Source: Delphinapterus leucas (lineage: Eukaryota > Chordata > Mammalia > Artiodactyla > Monodontidae). Taken from it: 64,000 nucleotides of DNA. The notes under the pieces are model-generated. The model was not told the DNA's origin. It made no database searches and saw nothing but the letters and a program-made list of their open reading frames with translations. The translations under genes and the position numbers were made by a program. Location of the stretch: contig NW_022098069.1 of assembly GCF_002288925.2 (NCBI RefSeq), forward strand, positions 74,112,644 to 74,176,643. The letters run 5' to 3'. Below are positions 45,861 through 57,406 of the stretch, piece after piece (position 1 is the first letter of the stretch; each line of letters starts with the position of its first letter).

Positions 45861-47569
45861 GAAGTTCAGATCTATCTGGACCATTTGGGCCAAAATTTGA
45901 ACTTTGAAGTTCTTCAAACCTGTTCTTTTAGAGAAAGCAGGTAACGTTATTCAAGTCTCCTTGGAATTATTTTGCACATCCCTTTGTTGACTGACCCCCT
46001 ATCTCCCTCTTTTATTCCTCATTCAATAATCAGTTCAATGCTGAGGTTCTGCCCAGTGTGGGGTTCCATATTGGGCAATGAGAACTGATTCCACTTGTAT
46101 CCACATAGCTTAACTACTAGGACTGACAACTAAGACCACCCGTGGCAACATGACTTACTATTTGTTCTAGGAAATTCTTGCTCAGGAAGATAAACTTGTA
46201 GAGCAGTAAATAATTTCATTGTTTGTATCGGGAAATTCCCCAAAACCAATTTTTTTGAACAATAATCACTCATTGGAGCAAACAACACCATTCTCAGGAC
46301 AATAGATTAATTACCTGGGCAAATGGTTCTCTTACCAAATGACTTTATTTATCCAGACTTGCCTTAAGACCCTCTCTTAGCTGTGTCCATCAATCCCAAA
46401 CTACCATTTCATAAACTTTTCCCAGTCTTAACCTGAGCCCCACTTTAAAAGACCCACACCCCATCCCTATACACTTCTGCCTCTGACCTCTCCCTCTGAG
46501 GTATTCCTAGGACTCTGTCCAACTTGTCCTTTCCCTCCTTGCAACAGGTTAACAAACTTAGCCATGCTTGATCAACAGATCATTCTGGGGGCTTCTTGGG
46601 GAGTTTGCAGTTGACAACTTCATGCACCAATCAGCAAAGCAAGAGAAACAGAGGGAAAAAAAATTTTTTTTTAAATCTTACATCTGCCATTTCTTTAAAA
46701 AAAAAGACTTCTATAGTAATCATCATGTGAAAACTCAGAATTTTGTTGGATCTTCTTATTCTTATTACATGATTTGGAATCGTTTTTATTTTGAATTACC
46801 CTTGAGGTAGTACACCATGATTGTTTTATTTCTTGGAGCTTCTAGAGGGTGCCATTCAGTCTTGGATACCTCTAAAGATTTTTCTGTCACAAAAGTCTCT
46901 ATTCTATCCATTGTATTTCCACTATATGTTGGAAAATGAGTCGCTAGTTGTGTTCATACTAAAGTAATTGACTAATATTTGAGGAACTTAACTGAAAATC
47001 TTGACAGGGGCTATATTAAAGCTAGTTCATCGTTCACACTAAGCAAAATGGCTTGTAATCTGGCTGTCTTAACCAGTTTGAGACCTGGAAGCTTATCAAT
47101 AACGTCACACATGGAAATGAGCACTTGTGGCACTTGTTTAAATTCATGAAATAGCAGTCATATCGAGAGAGGAGCTTGGTGAGTCAGAAGCCAATCTTAC
47201 AGTTCAGTTTGATGTCTGCCAAATGTAGCCTATTCTGAGTTTATAAACTGAGAAAGCTGAAACCAATATAGTAATCATAATAGTTATCATGATCCATGAT
47301 GCCATGGATCCTGATATCATGATAATACAGTCTACATATTTTTGTAAAACACTTTAGGTTTCAAAAGGAAGTATTTAAATTCAATAGCTGTCTTCTGTTG
47401 ACTTCAAAAGGCTTATAATCCTCCTTATAAGTATGCATCCCACAGTAAATTGAGTCTTATTTTTTCCCTTGTGTACACCTTTTATTTAGGATTATTTCAG
47501 AAAATCTAAATGTTGTAATATTTTAAATTAGAGTATTTTGCATGTAGAAATTTCCTAAGCAGGTGAGCT
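45861..47569. other. Unassigned non-coding DNA with a 40-bp imperfect palindrome
   Basis: No gene or clear repeat is recognised. An imperfect palindrome at 47285-47324 pairs tatcatgatccatg with catggatc, ctgatat, catgata (a stem with one bulge). Confidence 0.45.
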
Positions 47570-47785
47570 GAGAAAACTAACATTTATTGAGCACTTGTGT
47601 ACCCAGCAGAGACCAAGATGCTTTCAAATACATTACATTGATTTTGACAAGACCTCTGTGAGGTAGGTAATAATCTCCCTATTTTAAAGCTGGTGAAGCA
47701 AAAGCTCAGTATTTAAGTAGTTTATTAAAGATCTTGTGAGTAAGTGGTAGAGTCAGGTTGATTTCAAAGCCTAATCTCGTTTTAA
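47570..47785 (-). mobile_element. MIR SINE, antisense
   Basis: ctaacatttattgagcactt, gaccaagatgctttcaaata, ctgtgaggtaggtaataatc, tccctattttaaagctggtg and gtaagtggtagagtcaggtt follow the antisense MIR. Confidence 0.85.
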
Positions 47786-48726
47786 TATCTCATTGTGGTA
47801 CCTTACCACAGTATCATAGACATTAAGTTCTAACCGTTTTGAGTTGTCGTTGTCTTCCAGTTCTAGCATTAATAAGCACTAGTGACTGATACCATTTTCA
47901 AAGAATATATAAGGGTTTTTTAAAAGCAGGAACCAAAGCTCAAATAATACCTTTATATACTGACGTGCTAATCGAGATCCAGAATCTTACTTAAGTGAAC
48001 AAATTGTTATCCTAAGATGAAACTGAACCAAACTCTATTCATGAATTTGCTAATTTGTCTTCTGTATTTGAGAACTCTCTGTTGCTGATATATACATATC
48101 CATCTTAATGTATTTTTAAATATTTCACCTATGGACATATTATATGTGTTCTTTATCTTACCAAAAAGTTACTTTTCTAATCTTGAAATTCTATTACATT
48201 TTGTAAAATGATCAAATGGCAAAACATTATTTTTCAAAAATCCACTTGCTTAACAACAGTTCATATAACAGGAAACTGTAGCATCTTTATTTAAAAGAAG
48301 AAACATCTTCACTACTATATTCAGTACATCTGCTTTTTCTTAAACTAAAGAGTCAGGATACTTAAGAGATGAAGTTGCATTGGACTATTTCTCTTTTTTA
48401 AATGTAATTTAACAAGTTCTCTGAGTAATCAGAAGGGATTCTCTTCTACTGCTTATTTTCTTCTTATGCTTTTTTACTCTTGGTCTGTTTTCTATCCCAT
48501 TTCATTTTTACCCCTTCTTAGTTTTAGGGACACATATCACACCCTGAAAATGCTGCTTGCGCATCTCTCTTCTGTTTATAACTAGGGTAATGTCAATGGC
48601 ATTTTGATATTTCACAGCAGCAGTCATGACCAGACCTTCCCCTCCTTATTTTTCCTTTTTCCTTTCTACCTCTTACTCTTTATTTCTCTTAAGCCTGAAT
48701 AATAGAGCACCTATATGAAATCGAAA
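47786..48726. other. AT-rich unassigned non-coding DNA
   Basis: No gene or clear repeat is recognised. Confidence 0.42.
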
Positions 48727-48741
48727 GAAAGCTGATTTTTA

Positions 48742-48940
48742 TTTTTTTGCGGTACGCGGGCCTCTCACTGTTGTGACCTCTCCTGTTGCGGAGCACAGGC
48801 TCCGGACGCGCAGGCTCAGCGGCCACGGCTTACGGGCCCAGCCGCTCCGCGGCACGTGGGATCCTCCTGGACCGGGGCACGAACCCGTGTCCCCAGCATC
48901 GGCAGGCGGACTCTCAACCCCTGCACCACCAGGGAAGCCC
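48742..48940 (-). mobile_element. CHR-type SINE, short form
   Basis: Antisense copy with an unusually short T tract, gcggtacgcgggcctctcac start and gcaccaccagggaagccc head. A perfect 15-bp TSD, gaaagctgattttta, lies at 48727-48741 and 48941-48955. An antisense open frame of 147 codons (49182-48739) crosses it and is a SINE-borne artefact. Confidence 0.97.
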
Positions 48941-48955
48941 GAAAGCTGATTTTTA

Positions 48956-49604
48956 AAAAGGGATGGCCATAGCTTTGAGGAACAAACCAAATACATACTC
49001 TGACTGCTCCACAAGTAGCAAGCTGGCAGGAATCCTGGAATGTGAAGCCACTGAGAGGAGTTCCTGACGGGCCTGACTACTTGAGAGAGGTTATAGGGAG
49101 TGTGGAACACCTGACCTTTCTTGAAATGAGGAATGCCTTTTGGGGATTCTGCACACAAAACAAATAAAGGCTCACCAATCACCTGTGAGTTTGCATTCTA
49201 CGTTCAGAGTAAGGCAGCCATCTCTTGGTTATTCTTTGGTAGATTTCTTCTACTGTGGCAAAAAGCCTGACCTGATGACCTTTCAGATGTGTATTTAAAA
49301 TGCTGTTTCTGAAAGAGTAAAATAATGTAACTTGCTGTCTTCAACTCAGGCATAGCATAAAAGCAAAGAAATAACCCACTGGCTTCTTTGTTTACACACT
49401 GGCACTTCAGCCTTTCTTTTGTCTTTCACTTCCATATTCTTACCCTCTAAACTTTAGAAGTCTCAACAGTAAAAGCGATAAGTGGCTTAAAGGAAAGTCA
49501 GGCTCTCAATGAGAGAAATATATGAATGATCAAAACCCTGAATTACTACTAGTAATAGTACTTTGTGGAACTTTTAGAAAAATTTTACAGTACTATCAAA
49601 ATTA
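48956..49604. other. Unassigned non-coding DNA
   Basis: No gene or clear repeat is recognised. Confidence 0.42.
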
Positions 49605-49785
49605 TCCATTCATTTGTCAACCAGTATTTATTGAAAACCTACTATGTGCCAGGAACTCTTGGATGATACAGCAATGTACAAGACAGGCAAGGCTCCTGAT
49701 CTCGTGTAGCTCATATTCTAGAACCGTGGGGATGCGGAGGGAGGGGGCAGACAATAAACAAGTAAATAATAAATGAACAGAATAT
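49605..49785 (-). mobile_element. L2 LINE 3' fragment, antisense
   Basis: attcatttgtcaaccagtat, ttattgaaaacctactatgt, gccaggaactcttggatgat, acagcaatgtacaagacagg and gacaataaacaagtaaataa are the standard antisense L2 3'-end order. Confidence 0.82.
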
Positions 49786-50754
49786 TTTCAGATGATATAG
49801 ACAATAAAGCAAGGTGATGTAATAGAGAATGACTCTGGAGTGTGACTATTTTAGATTGGGTCACATAGGTTGCAGTGTCTCTGTAAAGAGAAAATAGGGC
49901 AGAATTTCTTAGACTTTGTGGAGAACTTTAAAACCTATCTATTCTTCCTTACCTTCCAGGTAAGGTATTTTCCTTACCTCATAGAGGAGAAAACATATAT
50001 CCTGGAAATTTATCTATATTTATGGATGAGAAAACTAAGATTAATAGAGGTTAAAGTCTTGTTGTCACAAACAGGTGGTACACAGCTATCTCACACAGTG
50101 CCTGAGCAGGTAGAGTCCTGCAGGCAATGGCTTGGCCATCACATCACACAGCTCCTTTGTGCTTATTAGAATACAGTGCCCTTTTCTCAGGGCAAACGTC
50201 CTTATGCAATGCACAACCTACACAAATGTACATGACGCTCCTGTTCATGAAGCTGGCATATCTGGGAACCAGAAGGTGACCCCCTTGTTTCTCTCACTGT
50301 GTAGAAGGACAAGTCATCTAGGAGTAGCCAGGGTTTCCTTATGGAGCATGCAGGTGACTGATATCCCTTAGTTTTGTAAGTTAGGATGCATAAGTACTCA
50401 TTTTCTGGGGGAAGGATATGACAAAAATTTGGGGGACCTGTCAAAGACAGGCAGGTCTTAACCCGTGGTGAGCAGAGCTTTTTGCTGAAAGGGCTAAGGA
50501 AATCAGCCTTAAAGAATTTTCTTAGGGAAGGAACTGACCTTGCTTAACTAAAATTTTAAATCAAAGAAACCTATTAGTATGGACCAGTGTCCTAGCTAAG
50601 GCTCAGCATCAGACAGAAGCGATAGCATACCTGGTATAATGTTGGCTTGAGTGGTAAGAAATGTGGAACCAGAGAGTACTGAAGTAGAAGAGAGAAAAGA
50701 AGTCAGTGGTATGTATCCATAAGGTGGCAGATCTACATTATATCTGATAAGATT
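49786..50754. other. Unassigned DNA with a weak MIR piece
   Basis: A short antisense MIR-core-like segment (atggatgagaaaactaagat, taatagaggttaaagtcttg) lies near 50022-50062. Nothing else is recognised. Confidence 0.42.
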
Positions 50755-50787
50755 AGGTTCATGTGCAAGTAAGAGAGACTCCAGATA

Positions 50788-51120
50788 CAGGCATACCTTG
50801 TTTTGTTGTGCTTTGCCTTATTGCGCTTCACAGATAATTGTGTTTTTGTTGTTTGTTTGCTTTTTGACAAATTGAAGTTTTGTGGCAACCCTGCATTGTG
50901 AGGTAATGGTTAGCATTTTTCAGCAATAAAGTATTTTTAAATTAAGGTATGTACGTTGTTTATTTTAGACATAATGCTATCGCACACTTAGTAGACTACA
51001 GTATAAACAACATTTATGTGCACTGGCAAACCAAAAAATTCTTGTGACTTGCTTTATTGCTATACTCACTTCATGGCAGTGGTCTAGAACTGAACCTGCA
51101 GTATCTCCGAGGTATGCTTG
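50788..51120. mobile_element. Tigger-group non-autonomous DNA transposon, intact ends
   Basis: Terminal inverted repeats caggcataccttg (50788-50800) and the complement of cgaggtatgcttg (51108-51120), with only two mismatches, flanked by TA target duplications at 50786-50787 and 51121-51122. Internal sequence such as ttgcgcttcacagataattg, gttttgtggcaaccctgcat, and gcaataaagtatttttaaat is typical of Tigger-group deletion derivatives. At about 333 bp it is far too short to encode a transposase. Confidence 0.88.
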
Positions 51121-51122
51121 TA

Positions 51123-51537
51123 GTGGTTTAAACCAGATAGCTTATTTCTCTCATAAAAAAGGAAGTTTGAAGGTGGATAGTCAGGGACCCAGGCTGCTTC
51201 TAGCTTTTTGGTCTGCCATATTTAAAACTTTTATTCCCAAAGTAACAACATGGCTCAAGATCATATCCATATTCTCAGTAGCACTAAGGGGAAAGAGACA
51301 AAGAAGCTGCATGGCCTCCAGGAAGTTCTACTTGTCACTTCTACTTACATTGCATTGGCCAGAATACAGTCATGTGATCAATGTGCAAGGGAGGCTGGGA
51401 AATGTAGTCTGTTAGCTGAGTGGCCACGTGCTCAGCTAAAATCAGTTCTGCTTTTAAAAAAGAAGTGGAAAAAACAAACAAACAAAAAAAGAAGTGGAGA
51501 ATTGTTTTTGGAAGGCAGCCATTAGTCTCTGCCATGC
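51123..51537. mobile_element. Old high-copy repeat hosting the Tigger insertion (class uncertain)
   Basis: Features include gtggtttaaaccagatagct, cagggacccaggctgcttct, acattgcattggccagaata, ggaggctgggaaatgtagtc and ggcagccattagtctctgcc. I recognise this order as a common mammalian interspersed repeat but cannot assign the class. Its start (about 50755-50785) lies on the other side of the Tigger element. Confidence 0.5.
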
Positions 51538-51639
51538 CATTCAGACCAAGTCTCCTGTGTCAGATCTGGGGATAGGCAGTGTCAACATATGAGAACTGAA
51601 AGAGCTGGTCCTTAAGAGTTGTAATATTTGGGGGCTGAG

Positions 51640-51835
51640 TCTAGCACTTACTAGCCATGGGACCTTGAGCAATTGACTCTTTTAGCCTGAGATTCTTTAC
51701 CTATTGGAAGAAAGAAGGCAATATCTAAGATACAGGGTTTCCTGATGATTAAAAGGTAATATTGATAAAAAGTAAAGCATCTAACAGTACCTGGCATGTG
51801 AGAGGCACTTAGTAAATATGATTTTCCTTTCTTTT
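51640..51835 (+). mobile_element. MIR SINE fragment
   Basis: gcacttactagccatgggac, cttgagcaattgactctttt, gcctgagattctttacctat, cagtacctggcatgtgagag and gcacttagtaaatatgattt follow the MIR in sense order. Confidence 0.85.
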
Positions 51836-54085
51836 ATCTGTTGTTAATAGTTTCCCCAGCTCTGCCTACTGCAGCTCCTTTTTTTATTTTGATTTTTTTT
51901 TTTTTTTTTTTAAAGAGGGTCTTGAGATGAGCCTGTTTATCCCAAGCTCTCCCTGTCCCCTTCTCCACCAACCCTAAACTATGTGCTCAGGGAGAGCTGC
52001 TTATGCCTCAAAATTCCTACACCTATGGGGCTGGCTGAAAGGTCATTGCTGACATGACCCGGAAAAATGCCCCTTTTAGGGTGGGACAGCCAAAGGACTG
52101 GTAAATTGCAAGGCTGCCATGCAGTGATGGTCACAACCTTGATTGTACAGGTTGTGTCCAGCACAGAGCACTTGGCCCAGTGCTCTGGGAAGATCTGACA
52201 TCTGACCTGACATCCTCTTGCCTCAGCTGGGAAAAGGAGGCTCTTTCCTAAAGGGTCTACTCTGAAGGAGCAATTCAGAGGGCCCTATTTTCTGAATCCC
52301 ACCAAGGAATCGTCCTTGCAGTCATTGTCTCCTACCATTCTCCCACCTCCACTCCCACTCCCCATCAGAGCAGGTATAAACTTCAGCCATTCCCCTTGCT
52401 TCAGTGCCCTGGCCACCTTCCCTACTACATACGCCATCAAAAAACATAGGCTTCTATCTTCTTGTTTAATGTGGACCTTTCCCTGCTGCCTCCATTACCT
52501 ATGAGTCATGAGTATGCATAGTAGTCACTTGGCTCCAACTTTTTTCTTTGAAAAAGGAAAAGGCAAAAACTTTGTGGCTTAAAAGTAGAAGTGTCAAGAT
52601 GGTGTTACAATTATAGCACCAAAGTCTGGAGAAATGCCTCAGACATGGAAAGCATTAAAATATAGAAAGCTGGTTTTCTAAAATAGTTTTATGGCACGGA
52701 TTTAAATGGTTTGGATTTTTCCCATTTTCTTTTTAGGTTTATTTTAAAGTTGATTTTATTTTTTTCTCCTCCTTTGATTGTAGTCAGTCATCTAAAAGAC
52801 AACTAGGGGAGAACCCTTGGGAACAGTAGTTTTTAAATGATGATGAGATATCAAAGTGACTTTAGGAGGAAAAAAAAAAAAAAAAGAAATTACAAGTACA
52901 CTGACCCAGAAAGTAGCTACATGCATGCCAGGAGGTATAAAACTCCAGAGCTTAGGTTCAAGGCCATTTCCCATTGCTTACGGGCTTGAAAACAACAAAG
53001 AAGAAAACTCCATAACCCCAAACAACAGCAAAATATAAAAAACTGTCACCCAAAGTCTTTCTTCCCAGAGGGAAAATGTGAAGGCTATTTCTTAGTTAAT
53101 TGGGTAAGCAAAAGTGACTGTTCTTTGTAGGTATCTCCTGCCTTTTAAGGGCAATATCTCTAAACCAGTCTCTTCATGAAGATATTTTGTCTTCAGCAAA
53201 AGTGTGTAGCAAGTCATATATTATTTCTAGTTTTTAATGTTTTTAGAGCTAATTCTTTTGAGCTACCAGTGATGTTGGGTCTCCTGCTCTAGATGATGCT
53301 AATGTTAAGAGTCACATAACCCTGAGTCCTGCAACACTTGGAAGTCTACCTGGGTGGGCACTTTGTCGGTGTCTGTAGCTTCATGAAAAGCCTGTGATAT
53401 TTTACTCTCTTGTTCTATCATCTTCACGTTATATTAATGAATGCCACCCAACAATGAAAAAGTAACATTTTCTGAACTAGAGAAAGGAAAAATAAGGTAA
53501 GATTCTAATATTGCTAGCCATTTCTTTTGGCTACATATCAACACCTGCAACATATGCCATAGCATTCCCCATTTCATATAAATGCAGCCTGAGAAAGTGC
53601 TCTTTTTTGTCCCACGCCTACACTGCAGAAAGATAAAAGTCAAAACTTTAGTTTAAAGTTCATTTTTTTAAGTTTATGTAACCAACTTGTAAGAGTTAGT
53701 ATCATAACCAGAGATAATTCAAGTAAAAGTGTCTAGTTACAGTATACTGGAAAAAAGAATAGCAGACAGATCAATGTAGAATGCAGCCTCAGTGACAAAT
53801 GACTCTTTGAGCAGAAGTGTCAGGCAGTTCACAAAGCATAAAGCAAGCTGTAAACGGCACAGGCAGTGGGCAGTCTTAATATGCATGTTGTTGTTTGAAA
53901 GGCCTGCAGGGCATCAATCATTTCAGTTACAACACTGATACATAATGTAGAAAACCTCTGTGATAACACTTAACAGAAAAGAAAACTGACATGTGTGTAT
54001 AAACAGAAAGATTTCAAAGACACCCAAAAATCTACTAGTTGGGTGGTATGGTATTAGGTCTAAAAGGAAAGATCATAGGCCACAG
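51836..54085. other. Unassigned non-coding DNA
   Basis: No gene is recognised. There is a T19 run at 51893-51911 with no SINE attached, and an A-rich run near 52870-52885. The sequence beside the T19 run (51912-52360) could be an antisense retrocopy, but I find no matching TSD. Confidence 0.42.
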
Positions 54086-54087
54086 AT

Positions 54088-54215
54088 ATCATCTATTCAT
54101 TCATTCATTTAGCAAAGATCTATCGAGTATCTACTAAGTACCAGGCACTAGCATGTCCTGGGACCACAAAGATAAAGAAAGTATGGTCCCTGCGCTATAA
54201 ATCTCAGTTTTTATT
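54088..54215 (-). mobile_element. L2 LINE 3' fragment, antisense
   Basis: ctattcattcattcatttag, tcgagtatctactaagtacc, aggcactagcatgtcctggg and agaaagtatggtccctgcgc are the antisense L2 3'-end signature. Confidence 0.8.
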
Positions 54216-54236
54216 AAAACAAATGCCATCTACATA

Positions 54237-54722
54237 TACTCAACAGATACGCATTCATATGTGCACCAAAAGATAGCATGAGAATTTCATAACAGCTCAA
54301 TTTGTAATTCCCCAAACCGGAAATAACCCAAATGCCCATCCACAAGAGAATGGGTAAACTATGGGGTATTCATACAATGAAAAACTACTCAGCAAAGATA
54401 ATAACATCACCTGCAACAATACGGATGAATTTACAAAGAATGTTGAGCAAAAGAAGGTAGATACAAAAAAAGCCATGCTGCACGATTCCATTTATATAAA
54501 CTTTAAAACAGACAAAAAATAAAATGTGGCGAAAGAGCACAGAATAGGTCTTACAGTGGGGTTACAGCAGTTGAACCTGGTGGTGAACAAGGGGGGCTAC
54601 TGGGTAATGTTTCATTTTCTGATCTGGGGGGTGGGTGCAGAGGTGCAATCACTTTGTGAAAATATTTTGATCCATACACTTACGTGCATATCCGCACTCT
54701 TCTATTAAAACGTACAATGAAA
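54237..54722 (+). mobile_element. Ancient L1 (L1M/L1ME-like) 3' fragment
   Basis: Covers the ORF2 C-terminal coding region and the 3'UTR: ggaaataacccaaatgccca, caatgaaaaactactcagca, acgattccatttatataaac, acagtggggttacagcagtt and gatccatacacttacgtgca, with a decayed terminus. No TSD is visible. Confidence 0.75.
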
Positions 54723-55794
54723 AATATATGCCAGATGTTTTAAAGGCTGTATCTTAATATATGCCAATTGTTGGTAGGGCTTTGATTCTAGAATCTATTC
54801 TTGGCATCTCTATGACTTGCCTCAGTTTTCCCATGCTGGGCCTCTGTTCAAAAGAGAATGAGCATTTGGAGGTATATTACTGGAGATGTCATTAAAGGCC
54901 TTTAAAAAATTACTGCTTTCCTTCCAGTTTTGAAAAAAATTAACCACATTTTGGTTCACTCATAGTTTAACAGCTACTCTAAAATGTTTAGAATTCTGCT
55001 GAAAATTTACCCTAAAAGCAATTTAGTGTACAAAAACTTGGCTAATATTTCTTTAAATCAAGTTCAGATCTTAAATAGTTATTTGATATCTTCTTTCTGC
55101 ATATTAAAAACCTATGAAGAGGGCTTTGTCAGGATTTTAGATTCTGAAAGAGATCTGTTTTGGGCATAAGAAAGTCACACCCTGCCAACTACTGGCTAGC
55201 AGCTTTTGCTTATATGGGCAGAGGCCCTAGATGAAACCAAAATTTGTCATTGAACAAGGTTAACTTCTCATATGGTGTTGGGGAGAGGACTGTAATTCAT
55301 ATCTTCCCAGGGCTAGGACCTTGAGTTGACAAGTTTTGTCCACTTTAACTAGTAAAGCTCAGAATTTCCACAGGGCCTGTTCACCTAAGTCCATGAGTGT
55401 GTTCTCAGAATGAAATGTACTTTCCTGGGCATTCTGGAGGTAGAAGAACTCCTTCCATTTCATCCAAGTGGCCCAACTTGGGGACTCACACAGGGTTTAA
55501 TTTATAAATGGTATTTCATAAACCACACAATTCAAGAGCTAGAAAAGGTTGTGTTACAAAACAGCGAATAAGCAGGAAATAGTCCTTCAAAAATAGTTGA
55601 ATTACGACAAAATAACAATGCTGAAATAAGCCTAACCTGAATCATGGCCGCACCTGTCCTTTAGGTGCTACTACATTGTTTGCTTTAAAATAGGATGAAA
55701 AATTCTCAGCTGTAAATCGCAAGGAACAGGTTGACTGACAGCAACATCATATCCCCCTGCAAGTGTCCCAAAGATCCACTAAAAATATGGTTAA
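54723..55794. other. Unassigned non-coding DNA
   Basis: No gene or clear repeat is recognised. Confidence 0.42.
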
Positions 55795-56475
55795 TTATGG
55801 AAATTTTCAAAAATACACAAAAGTAGACAGAAGAGCATAGCGAACCCCCATGTATTAATTACACAGTTTCAACAAAAATTAACAGTTTATCAAACCTGTT
55901 TCATCTATCCCCTCCCGACATACTTTTCTTCTTTTCCTCCTTTCTTTCTTTCCTTCCTTTTGTTGAAAAGTTTTAAATAAAGTCTCAGATATCATGTCAT
56001 TACCCTTGCAAATACTTTAATAAACATCTCTAACAAAACGTAAAAAAAAAAAATAACTACCAACCGTTACCACACCTAACAAAATTATGAATAATTTCTT
56101 AATATCTAATGCTCAGGCCATCTTCAGATTTCCCCAGCTGTCTTAAAGATGTATTTCCTAGTTGGTTTGTTTGAATTAGGATCCCCAAATTGTCCACACA
56201 ATGCGTTTGTTTGTTACGGTTCTTAAGTCTCTTTTATTCTACAAGGGCCTCCCCCCTTCCCATTTCCCTCACCTTTTTCTTCTTATGCATCAATTTTTTA
56301 TAGAAGCTGGCTCATTTCTTCTGTAGGATGTCCCCCATTCTGTTTTTGGCTGTTTCCTCTGGTTGTTTAACCTGTCCTCCTACTCCCTATAATTGGTAGT
56401 TAAGCCTAGAGGTTAACCTGATTAGATTCAGGTTCAATTTTTTTTCCTTTTTTCTTTAGCAAGATACCCATTTTA
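55795..56475. mobile_element. Ancient interspersed repeat, probably old L1-derived
   Basis: The longest copy of the repeat also seen at 15505 and 24510. It contains gaacccccatgtattaatta, cagatatcatgtcattaccc, accgttaccacacctaacaa, tggtttgtttgaattaggat, gttcttaagtctcttttatt and cctagaggttaacctgatta-like sequence. The order is recognisable from old L1 3' regions. A polypyrimidine stretch near 55920-55960 looks like an internal expansion. Confidence 0.5.
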
Positions 56476-57108
56476 AATCCTAATCTGCTCAATCTGCTAC
56501 AGTTTGTTTAATATACTCTTGGGCTCTGTATAATTTCCTTCTACAGCTTATTTTGTTTTTAACTCCGATTTTATATGGTACTTTATTCTGTTAGTGGTCA
56601 CTCAGCCACCTATCGGCAGAGCTGAGGATAGAACCTAAATCTTTGCAGTCCTCAGCCTGGGCCCCTTCCATCACAGAATGCCCCTGGAAAGAGAAAAGCT
56701 CCCTTTCCCCATTTCTCACATCTGCCATAATCTTTCGAAACTAGAACCCTGCAGCAGTCCTGGAAGAAGTACAGTGACACTCTTCCCAGTCAGGGTCTCA
56801 CAAAACCCACAGTAAAAACAATGCTTATGTTATTGTTTCAGCTGAAAATTTTCTTTACCATTCAGCAAACTGAATGCTGGGCCAGAGGAAAGCAAATTTC
56901 TAGTAATTAACTACCATTCTTTTCTTTTTCCTCCTGTAAAATTTTCCAGATCAGCTTGTCTTTTCATTGTGACTGTCTTAATTATTGTAGCGCTCTCCCT
57001 AGTATTAAATTTTTTTTTCAAAGCTGGCAAAATGTTGATAATTGCTGAAGTCAGAAAATAAGTAGTGGCGTTCACTATAACAATCTCTCTTTTAAAATAA
57101 AATAAAAT
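56476..57108. other. Unassigned non-coding DNA
   Basis: A weak antisense MIR-like segment may lie near 56590-56680 (cagagctgaggatagaacct). Nothing else is recognised. Confidence 0.4.
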
Positions 57109-57117
57109 AAGACTGGA

Positions 57118-57398
57118 GGGCTTCCCTGGTGGCACAGTGGTTAAGAATCCGCCTGCCAATGCAGAGGACACGGGTTTGATCCCTGGTCCGGGAAGATCCC
57201 ACATACTGTGGAGCAACTAAGCCCGTGTGCCACAACTACTGAGCCTGTGCTCTAGAGCCCGCAAACCACAACTACTGAAGCCCACGTGCCTAGAGCCCAT
57301 GCTCTGCAACAAGAGAAGCCACCACAATGAGAAGCCCGCATGCAGCAATGAAGACGCAATGCAGCCAAAAGTAAATAAATTAAAAAAAAAAAAAAAGG
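57118..57398 (+). mobile_element. CHR-type SINE, long form
   Basis: Head gggcttccctggtggcacag, B-box-like gggtttgatccctgg, body with cacaactactga repeats, end gcagccaaaagtaaataaat plus A tail. A short TSD, agactgga, lies at about 57110-57117 and 57399-57406. Confidence 0.94.
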
Positions 57399-57406
57399 AG
57401 ACTGGA

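Noticed and set aside
48739..49182. 147-codon antisense open frame
   Set aside because: Roughly the last half reads through an antisense CHR SINE, whose GC-rich body lacks stops in several frames. The rest has no family features.
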